From Bacteroidota bacterium (GTDB taxonomy: Bacteria; Bacteroidota; Bacteroidia; Bacteroidales; Prolixibacteraceae): a DNA stretch of 64,000 bases. How positions within the stretch are numbered: position 1 is the first letter of the stretch; each line of letters opens with the position of its first letter. This document shows positions 1 through 7,087 of the stretch, one piece after another. The position numbers were made by a program, and so were the translations under genes. The DNA is taken from assembly GCA_023251435.1 (NCBI GenBank), contig JAHEYU010000025.1:1-64000 (forward strand), in the 5' to 3' direction. The notes below the pieces were generated by a model that was given only the letters and a program-made list of their open reading frames with translations, was not told the DNA's origin and made no database searches.

Positions 1-102
1 AAATTAGGGGCATCAATATGCGTCAAATATCATCAAATCTAAATTAAACTCAAGTGGATTAATTTAGGTTCACATTGAGCGACTATTTGAATCAGAAACA
101 AT

Positions 103-131
103 AAAAAAAGGCGGCTTCGGTCGCTTTTTTT
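103..131 (+). terminator. Terminator-like hairpin upstream of the lysis cassette
   Basis: An A-run plus GGCG arm pairs with a CGC plus T7 arm around a TTCG-containing loop, with one bulged base. It probably ends the transcript of the phage gene lying left of the window. The A/T-rich arms allow it to act in both directions. Confidence 0.6.
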
Positions 132-179
132 GTCCTTTCGCGGGGAGCCGGTACCCGTTAAGTTTGAAATAAAAACGAC

Positions 180-644
180 ATGGACAACTACCTGAATCTT
201 GGAGACCTTGCTGATTGGGTCTGGAAAACAATCTGCGGATCGGCCACTGCTGTACTGGGCTATTTTCTGCCAATAAAAGACCTGGTTCACCTCATTATTC
301 TGTTTTTCCTGATCGACATGCTGTTTGGCTACTGGGCTGCCCGTAAGTTACGAGGCGAAAAATTCAGCACAAAAATAGTATGGCGAACCACTTTCCCCCG
401 CATGCTTATTTCGCTGGTCCTAATTACAATGGCCTTTTTGTGGGATACCACATGCCACCAGGAGTACCTGCCAACCTACAACATCATTGGCTGGTTTATC
501 GCTGGTATCCTGTTGTTTTCGATCGTTAAAAACGCTTTCAAAATAACCAACTGGGAAGGGTTTAACCAGATATCAGAACTGTTCAGCTCGCGCATAAAAG
601 AAAAAACAGGCGTCGACATCGAAAAAACACCCGAAAATGGCTGA
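180..644 (+). CDS. Phage holin (phage_holin_4-like)
   Basis: The 154-residue membrane protein has about three to four hydrophobic segments (roughly residues 22-32, 36-54, 72-90 and 100-118). The segment FFLIDMLFGYWAARK is the conserved 'D-x-x-x-G-x-x-x-A' hairpin typical of the phage_holin_4 (toxin secretion/lysis holin) family. It is expected to form lesions in the inner membrane at the end of the lytic cycle so that the endolysin reaches peptidoglycan. It overlaps the endolysin start by 8 bases, so the two are probably translationally coupled. The tail is charged, as in most holins. Assignment rests on this motif, the length and the adjacent endolysin. Confidence 0.8.
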   Translation: MDNYLNLGDLADWVWKTICGSATAVLGYFLPIKDLVHLIILFFLIDMLFGYWAARKLRGEKFSTKIVWRTTFPRMLISLVLITMAFLWDTTCHQEYLPTYNIIGWFIAGILLFSIVKNAFKITNWEGFNQISELFSSRIKEKTGVDIEKTPENG

Positions 645-1062
645 TTATAACCTGGCATACAGAAAAATCCTGAAGTCGGAAGGCGGATATGTAAATGATC
701 CAGATGACCGCGGCGGCGAAACCTACAAAGGCATCGCCCGCAAATTCTGGCCGGGTTGGTTAGGATGGACCGTTATCGACTCGCTGAAAAAAGCTGGCAA
801 ATTCCCGAAAAAACCAGTCACACCCAACGAAATTGAGATAGACACCCAGCTGCAGAACGAAGTCCGCATGTTTTATTATCACCAATTCTGGAGCAAGATT
901 GGCGGCGACAAAATAAAGAATCAGTCCATTGCCGAAATGTTACTCGATGCTGCCGTAAACGAAGGAATTGTACCGGCCATCCGTCGCGCTGAAACTATTA
1001 CAGGAGTAAAAATAACCGGCAAAATCACCCCCGAATTAATTACTAAACTCAACCAACTATGA
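637..1062 (+). CDS. Phage endolysin, GH108 N-acetylmuramidase
   Basis: This 141-residue protein begins with the GH108 signature SEGGYVNDPDDRGGETYKGI (about residues 14-33). The Glu of SEGG is the expected catalytic acid for cleaving the MurNAc-GlcNAc bond of peptidoglycan. The C-terminal half, with FYYHQFWSKIGGDKI and later SIAEMLLDAAVNEG, fits the peptidoglycan-binding part of the family. There is no signal peptide, so export would need the holin encoded just upstream. The stop overlaps the next gene's ATG by four bases. The protein is somewhat shorter than many GH108 muramidases (typically 160-180 residues), but motif and context make the call firm. Confidence 0.88.
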   Translation: MADYNLAYRKILKSEGGYVNDPDDRGGETYKGIARKFWPGWLGWTVIDSLKKAGKFPKKPVTPNEIEIDTQLQNEVRMFYYHQFWSKIGGDKIKNQSIAEMLLDAAVNEGIVPAIRRAETITGVKITGKITPELITKLNQL

Positions 1063-1373
1063 AAACATTTTTATTCTTTTTCCTGATCCTGTTGGCAGCT
1101 TGCCACCGACCCGAAATGATTGCAAAAACTGAATACCTGAAACTGGCCGATTCGATTGAAGTTCTCACGCTTCAGCAAAAAGCCAGCGACGAGCTGATTG
1201 TAACGCTTCAGGATTCGATTGCCGACCTGAAAGACCGGCCATTAATGACCTCCGACCAATTTCTGACACTGTACAAATACGACCGGCTTTACAAATATTA
1301 CCGCATCTGCAAAAACAACCCGACACAGTGGAAGTACTACAAAGGCTGGACAATCCGTGTTTTTGAACTATAA
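1059..1373 (+). CDS. Small phage lipoprotein, possible spanin component
   Basis: The 104-residue product starts with a short hydrophobic leader ending in LLAAC, a lipobox with Cys at about residue 15, so it should be a lipoprotein. Residues 25-60 form a heptad-like helix (LADSIEVLTLQQKASDELI and following) suggestive of a coiled coil. The C-terminus is Tyr/Lys-rich. It overlaps the endolysin stop by four bases and sits where outer-membrane spanin subunits lie in other phages. I do not recognise a named family, and spanins evolve too fast for sequence proof, so the function is inferred from position and topology only. Confidence 0.55.
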   Translation: MKTFLFFFLILLAACHRPEMIAKTEYLKLADSIEVLTLQQKASDELIVTLQDSIADLKDRPLMTSDQFLTLYKYDRLYKYYRICKNNPTQWKYYKGWTIRVFEL

Positions 1374-1384
1374 AACTTACTGAA

Positions 1385-1888
1385 ATGAAAAACATTCTCC
1401 TGATCATGTTCCTGATCATGTTCCTGGCATCAGGATGCAGATCGACAAAGAAAGCCACCGAGTCGCGGGTAATTGCCGCCACCACCACCGAAGTAAAAGA
1501 AACCACCGCCGCACAATTGCTGATATCGATTGACACCACCACTTTGAGCGACACGGAAACCACTTACATTAAAACCGAGTATTATCAACCCGTTGACGTC
1601 ACCGACATGATCGGCCCGGTAAAGTCGGTTGAAGAAATTACGATCAGCACCCGAACCGAAGCGAAAGGCAAAACCGAAGCCATTAAAGCCGAAGCGACTG
1701 CAAAAAATTCACTTATAAGTGAAATAACCGACACCAAAACTGAAGAAACCACCAAGCAGGCACCCGCTCCGCGCCGCTGGATTCTTTTTGTTTGGATATT
1801 ATTAGTTCTTGCCATAATTATTTCCCTCCGCAATTCTCCAGTTGTAAAATCTGTCCTTTCTGTTGCCCGGAAATTTCTGAAAATTTGA
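1385..1888 (+). CDS. Putative unimolecular spanin: N-terminal lipobox plus C-terminal membrane helix
   Basis: The 167-residue product has a signal peptide with lipobox LASGC (Cys about residue 18). A long Thr/Glu/Ala-rich middle with little predicted globular character follows, then a single membrane segment WILFVWILLVLAIIISL (about residues 131-147) and a basic tail. A lipid anchor at one end and a transmembrane helix at the other is the topology of one-protein (u-) spanins, which bridge outer and inner membranes during phage lysis. It lies 11 bases after another lysis-cassette lipoprotein. The signal sequence contains a perfect 12-base tandem repeat (1399-1422). Function is inferred from topology and context; an ordinary bitopic phage lipoprotein is the alternative. 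Confidence 0.55.
   Translation: MKNILLIMFLIMFLASGCRSTKKATESRVIAATTTEVKETTAAQLLISIDTTTLSDTETTYIKTEYYQPVDVTDMIGPVKSVEEITISTRTEAKGKTEAIKAEATAKNSLISEITDTKTEETTKQAPAPRRWILFVWILLVLAIIISLRNSPVVKSVLSVARKFLKI
1704..1727 (+). repeat. Palindromic repeat, copy 1 (inside the spanin-like gene)
   Basis: TTCACTTATAAGTGAA is a perfect 16-base palindrome within a 24-base segment that recurs, with one mismatch, at 2259-2282 in the neighbouring gene. In both places it is read in the same frame as N-S-L-I-S. It could be an operator-like site or a small mobile repeat. Confidence 0.6.
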
Positions 1889-1924
1889 GTATTCATTTTA
1901 ATTACTAATCAAAAACATCATCGC

Positions 1925-2341
1925 ATGAAACATTTTATTGCAATTTGCATTTTCGCGATCGGGTTAATGTTCACGCTGCCAACCTCCGGGTACAGTAGCA
2001 GCTCGCCACCTGGTCAGGTAAGTTTTGTAGCCGATTACCAGTTGGGTGATATGGCCGCAGTTCAGCGTTTCGATCAAATCACTATTGTTACTGATCATTT
2101 TGTTGGCATCAACGAAACGATCGTGGAGAAAGGAGGTGGTGTTGAAGTGCAGGAATTTGTTTCTGTTACTCAACGCACTAACTTAATAGCCGATAAAGTG
2201 ATTATGCAATCAATCAATTTTAAACAGTTCGCGAGTCCGAATTTTTGTTATAGATATGAAAATTCACTTATAAGTAAAATAATCATACAAAATATTGAGT
2301 CGAGATCCCGTTGCACCATCCGGGCCGATTCGCAGGCATAG
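1925..2341 (+). CDS. Secreted protein of unknown function in the prophage
   Basis: This 138-residue protein has a clear signal peptide (MKHFIAICIFAIGLMFTLP, cleavage near residues 20-25). The mature part is short and probably beta-rich, with no motif I recognise. It is the last plus-strand gene of the prophage end, 36 bases after the spanin-like gene and before a strong terminator. A non-lysis gene in this position is often a 'moron', expressed in the lysogen. The 3' part (2259-2282) contains the second copy of the palindromic repeat, so the C-terminal end may have been changed by it. Function unknown. Confidence 0.6.
   Translation: MKHFIAICIFAIGLMFTLPTSGYSSSSPPGQVSFVADYQLGDMAAVQRFDQITIVTDHFVGINETIVEKGGGVEVQEFVSVTQRTNLIADKVIMQSINFKQFASPNFCYRYENSLISKIIIQNIESRSRCTIRADSQA
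2259..2282 (+). repeat. Palindromic repeat, copy 2 (inside the secreted-protein gene)
   Basis: This second copy of the 24-base segment at 1704-1727 differs by one base, which breaks one pair of the TTCACTTATAAGTGAA palindrome. It is again read as N-S-L-I-S. Confidence 0.6.
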
Positions 2342-2379
2342 GTTTATTGGTTAGTTTGATTTTTTTCATAATTTAAGTT

Positions 2380-2416
2380 TACCCCCGCGCTACGAGTTGG
2401 CGCGGGGGTTTTTGTT
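2380..2416 (+). terminator. Strong intrinsic terminator between lysis genes and integrase
   Basis: CCCCCGCGC (2382-2390) pairs perfectly with GCGCGGGGG (2400-2408) around a 9-base loop, followed by a T-rich run. It separates the plus-strand phage genes from the oppositely oriented integrase. Confidence 0.85.
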
Positions 2417-2448
2417 TGAAATGTGGTAAGTGGTAGGTGGGCGATTGC

Positions 2449-3657
2449 TTATAATTTAGGAAAGCGGTTCACGATGTTTTCGGACACCACGCCCCGCTTG
2501 TTTTTCATGTAATTTTCGGTAGTTTGCATAGAGGTGTGACCGTTCTGGTGCTGAATTTCACGGCGAGGGATTCCCGCTTCGTCGGCCCGTATGTTTCCGG
2601 TATGTTTCCAGCTGTAAAGCTTGTACATTGATGGCATCGAAAGCTCGTCGCGGAACTTGGCAAACCGGTAGCGCAAAATGTTTTTCGAAAGATGCTGCAT
2701 TCCCGGCTCTCCGGTTTTCCCGAACACATAAAACGTGCGGTTAAAGGTATGCAGCTTGTACTCTTCGCGAAGTATCCGCAGAAATTGCAGCGGAATTGGC
2801 ACATGTCGCTCGGTGGTTTTCGAGTTGCAGGGCGTTACCCGTATCATGCCACGGCCAAAATCTATATCGCCAATTTTCAGGAGACGCACTTCTTTGCCCG
2901 GGCGCAAAAAGCAGTAATACTCGAAACTAATGGCCAGCCACAACTGCGGATCGTGCTCCTTGATGGCCGCTTTAAACGGTGCAATGTCGAATTCCTGAAT
3001 AGGCTGCGGTGTCTGGTCGTTAATGCGCCGGGTTGCTGGCAGATCGAAACAAGGATTCACAAACAGTTTGCGTTCGCGCTTCACAAAATCGAAAACAGAT
3101 CCTAAAATCTGCCGGTATTTTTTGACGGTAATAGCCGACCGTTCCAAATCATTAATAATGTATGAGAAAAAGTCGTACACCACCGGCTGATCAACACACG
3201 AAATATCGACATCGTGCATCTGCTTTTCTTCAAGCCATGCATTGAAACAGCGCAATTTACTGCGGTAGGTGGGTAGGGTTCCCTGCGGATCGACTGACTG
3301 TTTGATGTGATCTAAAAACTTTGAGGAGAAGAAATTAAAGGTCCCGTTTTTTGATTTTGCACGACGGTACGCCTTAATGTGTGTCTGAAACTGAAGGTTA
3401 TCTTCGTAAATCACCAGATCGTCCATGTACGGACTCCATCCATTTCGGAGTTTATCGGTGTAAAGGTTGCACAGCTCCTGGGCAGCCTTGCGGCGCTCGG
3501 CAGTGGTGTGCAACTTATTAATACCCTTGTAGATTTTCTGGCGTTCGAATTTTCCGTTCTTAGGATTACGGCAATAAAACTCGACGAACCAGTTTTTTGA
3601 AATATCGCCACCGGCATCGCAAACGATCGGCAGCCTGACCAGCTTTTCTCTTTTCAT
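2449..3657 (-). CDS. Tyrosine recombinase / phage integrase
   Basis: The 402-residue protein has an N-terminal arm-binding region, a SAM-like core-binding region (about residues 115-205) and a C-terminal catalytic domain. Visible catalytic elements are the Arg in CFLRPGKEVR, the Lys in CNSKTTERHVPI, the His in LYSWKHTGNIRA, the His in QNGHTSMQTT and the nucleophilic Tyr in TENYMKN. The SWKHTG box, with Lys rather than the classical Arg next to His, is familiar from Bacteroidota phage integrases. It would insert and excise the prophage at tRNA-Pro, whose 3' end is about 150 bases away. Candidate arm-type repeats lie just upstream of the start. The ORF is intact, so it may be active. Confidence 0.92.
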   Translation of the reverse strand: MKREKLVRLPIVCDAGGDISKNWFVEFYCRNPKNGKFERQKIYKGINKLHTTAERRKAAQELCNLYTDKLRNGWSPYMDDLVIYEDNLQFQTHIKAYRRAKSKNGTFNFFSSKFLDHIKQSVDPQGTLPTYRSKLRCFNAWLEEKQMHDVDISCVDQPVVYDFFSYIINDLERSAITVKKYRQILGSVFDFVKRERKLFVNPCFDLPATRRINDQTPQPIQEFDIAPFKAAIKEHDPQLWLAISFEYYCFLRPGKEVRLLKIGDIDFGRGMIRVTPCNSKTTERHVPIPLQFLRILREEYKLHTFNRTFYVFGKTGEPGMQHLSKNILRYRFAKFRDELSMPSMYKLYSWKHTGNIRADEAGIPRREIQHQNGHTSMQTTENYMKNKRGVVSENIVNRFPKL

Positions 3658-3722
3658 TTCGCTTGAATTTTATGAGCGTCCCCACGCCTAACAAATCCAA
3701 AACAACACGAAAAATCAAAACC

Positions 3723-3767
3723 GTCTATTTTTGTCTATAACTCCGTCTAAAACTTGTCTATTTTTGT
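3723..3767 (+). repeat. GTCTA direct repeats, candidate integrase arm sites
   Basis: GTCTATTTTTGT occurs at 3723-3734 and 3756-3767, with shorter GTCTATAA (3733-3740) and GTCTAAAA (3745-3752) between them. Four GTCTA repeats between the integrase start and the tRNA-Pro attachment region match where arm-type integrase binding sites sit in other tRNA-integrating phages. The role is inferred from position. Confidence 0.5.
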
Positions 3768-3803
3768 GTAAATAGCTGATTTCCAGCAGAGTTGCAAATA
3801 TTG

Positions 3804-3878
3804 TCGGGGTAGTAGGATTCGAACCTACGACCCCCTGGTCCCAAACCAGGTGCGCTAACCGGACTGCGCTATACCCCG
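3804..3878 (-). tRNA. tRNA-Pro (anticodon TGG)
   Basis: Read on the minus strand, the acceptor arms CGGGGTA and TACCCCG pair. The anticodon stem CCTGG/CCAGG encloses loop TTTGGGA with anticodon TGG. The T arm reads GTAGGTTCGAATCCTAC. CCA is not encoded. Its 3' end faces the prophage integrase, so it is the likely attachment site, regenerated on insertion. Confidence 0.96.
3805..3850 (-). other. Probable prophage attachment core (attR/attL) in the 3' half of tRNA-Pro
   Basis: The integrase gene lies directly beyond the 3' end of tRNA-Pro, the classical arrangement for insertion into a tRNA 3' half that keeps the gene whole. The exact core cannot be set because the other junction, which should carry a partial copy of this tRNA, is outside the window. 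Confidence 0.5.
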
Positions 3879-3903
3879 AAAAATTTCAATATATATTTTA
3901 AGT

Positions 3904-3993
<90 letters not shown>

Positions 3994-4092
3994 TTGGTAT
4001 TGTAACAGAATAAAATCTATTCCAAACTTTCAAATTTTAGTAGCCATTGTCTTTCGATTTAGCTACTCATTCAGCCTTTGCGAATGTGCGTG

Positions 4093-4123
4093 CAAATATA
4101 GAACTACTTTTCTCTTTCGCAAA
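4093..4123 (-). promoter_or_regulatory. Bacteroidota-type promoter for the tRNA-Ser/tRNA-Pro unit
   Basis: On the minus strand a TTTG box (4120-4123) lies 19 bases from TATATTTG (4093-4100), an exact TAnnTTTG match. Initiation near 4086 would give a leader of about 90 bases before tRNA-Ser. Confidence 0.75.
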
Positions 4124-4322
4124 ACAATTAGAATAAAAATCGAGACATTTTTGAAGTTTTTTTTGGGGTCAACAAGAAGCAGCTGCATTCAGAAATGCCA
4201 ATAAAATAACGGTTTTTGTACGATTATCAAATCAAAAAGTTTGGATGTAAAAAAATATGATTCGTAAGCAATCTGGTTATCAGGCAGATATTGACAACAT
4301 GTTATTAAAACATCTGAGATAA
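4124..4322. other. Intergenic stretch without recognisable feature
   Basis: AT-rich sequence between the tRNA promoter and the candidate RNA promoter. I see no ORF with gene-like features, no repeat and no terminator here. The gene-free interval as a whole runs from 3994 to 4551, and the rest of it is covered by the tRNA promoter and the RNA candidate. Confidence 0.5.
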
Positions 4323-4353
4323 TTGGAATTTCGGAAATAGTCCTTTATATTTG
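4323..4353 (+). promoter_or_regulatory. Bacteroidota-type promoter with no protein gene downstream
   Basis: TTG (4323-4325), 20 bases, then TATATTTG (4346-4353), an exact match to the consensus. The start would be near 4361, pointing into the inverted-repeat element at 4393-4581. Confidence 0.65.
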
Positions 4354-4360
4354 AATCAAC

Positions 4361-4581
4361 AAATCGTTCTTACATATAAGTCAAAAGATATTATCCGCAT
4401 TAATTCGGCGTTTGGAAAATTCAACATTTTTAATTGACCCGAGAAAGCTTTTGACTGCTAAAACAGGCCCAGTACCGCTTTGCGGGAGTAGCTTTTGCTA
4501 CCGTAGGAAGTTTGATCAGTCAGGCACTCAAATCCTTTTACTTAGGGATTTTTACAATCGAATTAATGCGGATTTTTTTTG
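4361..4581 (+). ncRNA. Candidate structured non-coding RNA (about 215 bases), convergent with lnt
   Basis: The segment follows a consensus promoter. It is enclosed by a perfect 15-base inverted repeat: ATCCGCATTAATTCG at 4393-4407 and its complement at 4559-4573, followed at once by T8 (4574-4581). Inside are further self-complementary arms: TGACTG/CAGTCA, CCGC-TTT-GCGG (4475-4485), GTAGC-TTTT-GCTAC (4488-4501) and AAATCC/GGATTT near 4530-4551. Its last 30 bases overlap the 3' end of lnt on the other strand. The size and the long closed stem with internal arms are compatible with a 6S-like RNA, but I cannot assign a family. The competing explanation is a MITE-like insertion with terminal inverted repeats. 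Confidence 0.5.
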
Positions 4582-6159
4582 CCCGCCAACGAACAAAAAC
4601 AGATAGATCAAAATCAAGACTGATAACATTAAGCTTATCGTGCCTAAATAATCTCCATATCTCACGTAAAAAGTAATTCCATCATTCAAATTGATGTCCG
4701 CTCCTATTGCAACTTTAGAATTCACTTTGGTTTCTTTAACAACATCTCCCCGTCCGTTAATAATTCCTGAAATACCAGTATTTGCGCTTCTAACAACACA
4801 TCGTCGTGTTTCTATTGCCCTGATTCGGGAATAGGAAAAATGCTGCCAAACCCCGGGAGAATCTTTAAACCAACCATCGTTGGTCATTACGAAAATCAAA
4901 TTCGCACCATTTTTAACCGTACCCGAAACGTATTCTCCAAATACTGATTCAAAACAGATTACTGTTCCAATTTTCTGATCCTTCGATCCAGAGAAAACCG
5001 TCGGTTGGCTTGCAGGCGTATAGCTTCCGGCAACTCCACCCAGATGAACAAGGTACTTCCCAACAAAAGAAAAGTATTTTTGAAACGGCATTTTCTCAAC
5101 ACCGCTCACCAGTATGCTTTTATGCGAAACCTGCATAACAGAAGAAGAATCGATTAAAAGTGCAGAATTATAAACATCGGAGAAACTGCCATCATCCAAT
5201 TGCCGCGAAGTATATGAAACCGGTTGATTGGCTTCTAATCTTTTTTGTGTAACTGCACCAACCACAAACTTTATCTGCGGATATTTGCAGATCAACGAAT
5301 CAATTAACCTCAATGCCGGATTTTGTTTCATCCCCTTTTCTTCCCAAATTGGAGGGAGCGCAGTTTCAGGAGCCAAAACATATTCAGTAGAATTTGTTAC
5401 AATAGTTTCTGCCAGAGAGGTTAATCGAATTGATTGCTCATTATCACTAATTCCTGAAAACTTCTCGCTAAACGGATCTATATTGGGTTGCAATACAACC
5501 ACTTTTGTTGTTTTGCCGGTTTCAGAATACGAATAATAAAGGTATAACGACCAGCCTGCCGGAAGTGCAATAATTAAAAAAAGTAACCCCATAAGACTGA
5601 CAGTTTTGAGAATCGCTTTTCCTGAAAAGCTTTTATAAACAGCATAGATTGATATATTTATCAGCAATAACCATAGCGAACCTCCTTGTACTCCAGTAAA
5701 TTCGAACCACTGAACCAATTTGCCGGCATTGGAAAATCCGTTTCCCAAGGTCAACCAGGGCCATTGAACCGACCAGTTAAAATGCAGAAATTCGAAAGCA
5801 AGCCAGAAGACGATCAACGAAAAATATCCGGTTCGTGCAGTTATTTTGCGATGTACAAAATGCATCAGCCACCAGACACAAGCCATCAGCAAGGAGTTTA
5901 AAACTGCAATAAAAATCATTCCTGAAAGAGATACATAAGCTATCCACCAGGTTGACAATACGTTCCAAATAATAAATGTAGTAAAACTATAAAAAAGTAT
6001 AGTGCTGCTGCTTTGATTTTTCCTGACAAGCAGATCTTCAACAATCAACAAAGGGACAAAAGCCAGAAACAATATCCACGAAAATGAAGGTATCAACCAG
6101 GGCACGCTTAACAACATTCCTGAAATAATTGAAAGTATTAACAGCGTTTTTCTGCCCAT
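4552..6159 (-). CDS. lnt: Apolipoprotein N-acyltransferase
   Basis: Lnt adds the third acyl chain to the N-terminal Cys of lipoproteins in the inner membrane. The 535-residue protein has about six to seven N-terminal membrane helices, then a periplasmic nitrilase-like domain with the expected Glu (LAPETALPP), Lys in the HKS...VEKMPF stretch, and Cys (TVICFESVFGEYV), ending in another membrane helix and a basic tail. I chose ATG at 6159 (M-G-R-K-T), which lies 13 bases after the stop of the upstream phosphatase; an upstream in-frame start would overlap that gene. It is the last gene of a three-gene minus-strand unit. Its 3' end overlaps the candidate RNA on the other strand. Confidence 0.93.
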   Translation of the reverse strand: MGRKTLLILSIISGMLLSVPWLIPSFSWILFLAFVPLLIVEDLLVRKNQSSSTILFYSFTTFIIWNVLSTWWIAYVSLSGMIFIAVLNSLLMACVWWLMHFVHRKITARTGYFSLIVFWLAFEFLHFNWSVQWPWLTLGNGFSNAGKLVQWFEFTGVQGGSLWLLLINISIYAVYKSFSGKAILKTVSLMGLLFLIIALPAGWSLYLYYSYSETGKTTKVVVLQPNIDPFSEKFSGISDNEQSIRLTSLAETIVTNSTEYVLAPETALPPIWEEKGMKQNPALRLIDSLICKYPQIKFVVGAVTQKRLEANQPVSYTSRQLDDGSFSDVYNSALLIDSSSVMQVSHKSILVSGVEKMPFQKYFSFVGKYLVHLGGVAGSYTPASQPTVFSGSKDQKIGTVICFESVFGEYVSGTVKNGANLIFVMTNDGWFKDSPGVWQHFSYSRIRAIETRRCVVRSANTGISGIINGRGDVVKETKVNSKVAIGADINLNDGITFYVRYGDYLGTISLMLSVLILIYLFLFVGGQKKSALIRL

Positions 6160-6172
6160 CAGGAAATTTAAA

Positions 6173-7087
6173 CTAGAGAATATTAACGACAGCCGAAAAT
6201 GCTTTCTTTTTTCCTGTTCGGTCAAAAACAAAATCAATCTTTCCGGCAGCCAAAGCAGCCCAGCCAGCCTGATTAACCAATATCGGATTTCCTAAAGCAT
6301 TATTTAGTAACAGTGGTTTTTCAAGAAAAGAATGGGTATGGCCACCCACAATCAAATCGGTATATTTTGTTTGCGGCGCAAGACTTCTGTCACTTATTTT
6401 ACTGTTTGCGTAGGAAAAACCAAGATGCGAAAGACAAATAATCAAATCGCATTTATGATCCATTTTTAATTGCTGTTCAATTTCCAGTGCAGTTGTCAGC
6501 GGATCCAGAAAAAGTGTGTTTCCGTAATTTAGTTTACCAACCAAACCATCCAATTCAATGCCCAACCCATAAAGTCCGATTTTGATTCCTCCTTTTTTCA
6601 AAACCTGATATTTTTTCACCATACCAGACAGTATGGTATCCGAAAAATCGTAATTACTCGAAACAATCGGGAATTTAGCGAACTGAAGCGCAGAAGCAAT
6701 ATCTTCAATTCCATTATCAAATTCATGATTCCCAATGGTTCCGGCATCGTAACCCATAAGGCTCATAAGTTTCAGTATAAGGTCGCCTTTAAAATAATTG
6801 AAATATGGCGTACCCTGAAACATATCGCCTGCATCGAGCAAAAGCAGGTTCGGATTTTCGAGGCGTGATTTGGCCACCAGCGAAGCAAGCCTCAACATTC
6901 CTCCGCGACCGGCATATTCAGCATGCGAATCAGAAAACGGATCGATATGGTAATGCAAATCATTGGTATGCATTACTGTGAGTTTTAAAAGTTCGCCCGA
7001 AGCAAACAATTCGTCGGGTATAAATCCCAAAGCAAGGGCACTTCCGCCCAAAGCAGATTGCTTTATAAAAGTTCTTCTATTGCTCAT
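6173..7087 (-). CDS. Metallophosphatase, catalytic half of a split 5'-nucleotidase
   Basis: The protein is about 304 residues and starts with a Tat-type signal (SNRRTFIKQSALGG). The calcineurin-like motifs of 5'-nucleotidases follow: TVMHTNDLH (D-x-H), DAGDMFQG, IGNHEFDNG, CLSHLG and VGGHTHS, all expected ligands of a two-metal centre. In UshA-type enzymes this domain is fused to a C-terminal substrate-binding domain; here that domain is the preceding gene. ATG at 7087 overlaps the upstream stop (7077-7079) and has AGGA just upstream, so the two halves should be translationally coupled. The likely role is periplasmic hydrolysis of nucleotides for phosphate or nucleoside salvage. Confidence 0.88.
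   Translation of the reverse strand: MSNRRTFIKQSALGGSALALGFIPDELFASGELLKLTVMHTNDLHYHIDPFSDSHAEYAGRGGMLRLASLVAKSRLENPNLLLLDAGDMFQGTPYFNYFKGDLILKLMSLMGYDAGTIGNHEFDNGIEDIASALQFAKFPIVSSNYDFSDTILSGMVKKYQVLKKGGIKIGLYGLGIELDGLVGKLNYGNTLFLDPLTTALEIEQQLKMDHKCDLIICLSHLGFSYANSKISDRSLAPQTKYTDLIVGGHTHSFLEKPLLLNNALGNPILVNQAGWAALAAGKIDFVFDRTGKKKAFSAVVNIL

Larger units (their letters stand above)
1..3850. mobile_element. Right end of an integrated prophage (left part outside window)
   Basis: The segment carries a holin, GH108 endolysin, two small lipoproteins and a secreted protein on the plus strand, then a facing tyrosine integrase that ends about 150 bases from the 3' end of a tRNA-Pro gene. Lysis genes followed by an integrase at a tRNA 3' end are the standard layout of a temperate phage end. 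No structural phage genes are visible, so the rest must lie to the left of the window or be lost. The boundary at tRNA-Pro is inferred; the second attachment site is not in view. The first 179 bases contain only a terminator-like hairpin and no gene I can support. Confidence 0.78.

Noticed and set aside
1165-1563. 132-residue minus-strand ORF in the lysis cassette
   Set aside because: It overlaps two plus-strand lipoprotein genes with clear signal peptides and consistent spacing.
3723-3767. TATTTTTG as plus-strand promoters
   Set aside because: Exact -7 matches, but they lie in a repeat and point to tRNA genes on the other strand; arm-type repeats explain them better.
4412-4606. 64-residue plus-strand ORF inside the inverted-repeat element
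   Set aside because: It overlaps the lnt 3' end and the hairpin arms, has no gene-like start or composition, and is better explained by the structured-RNA or MITE interpretation.
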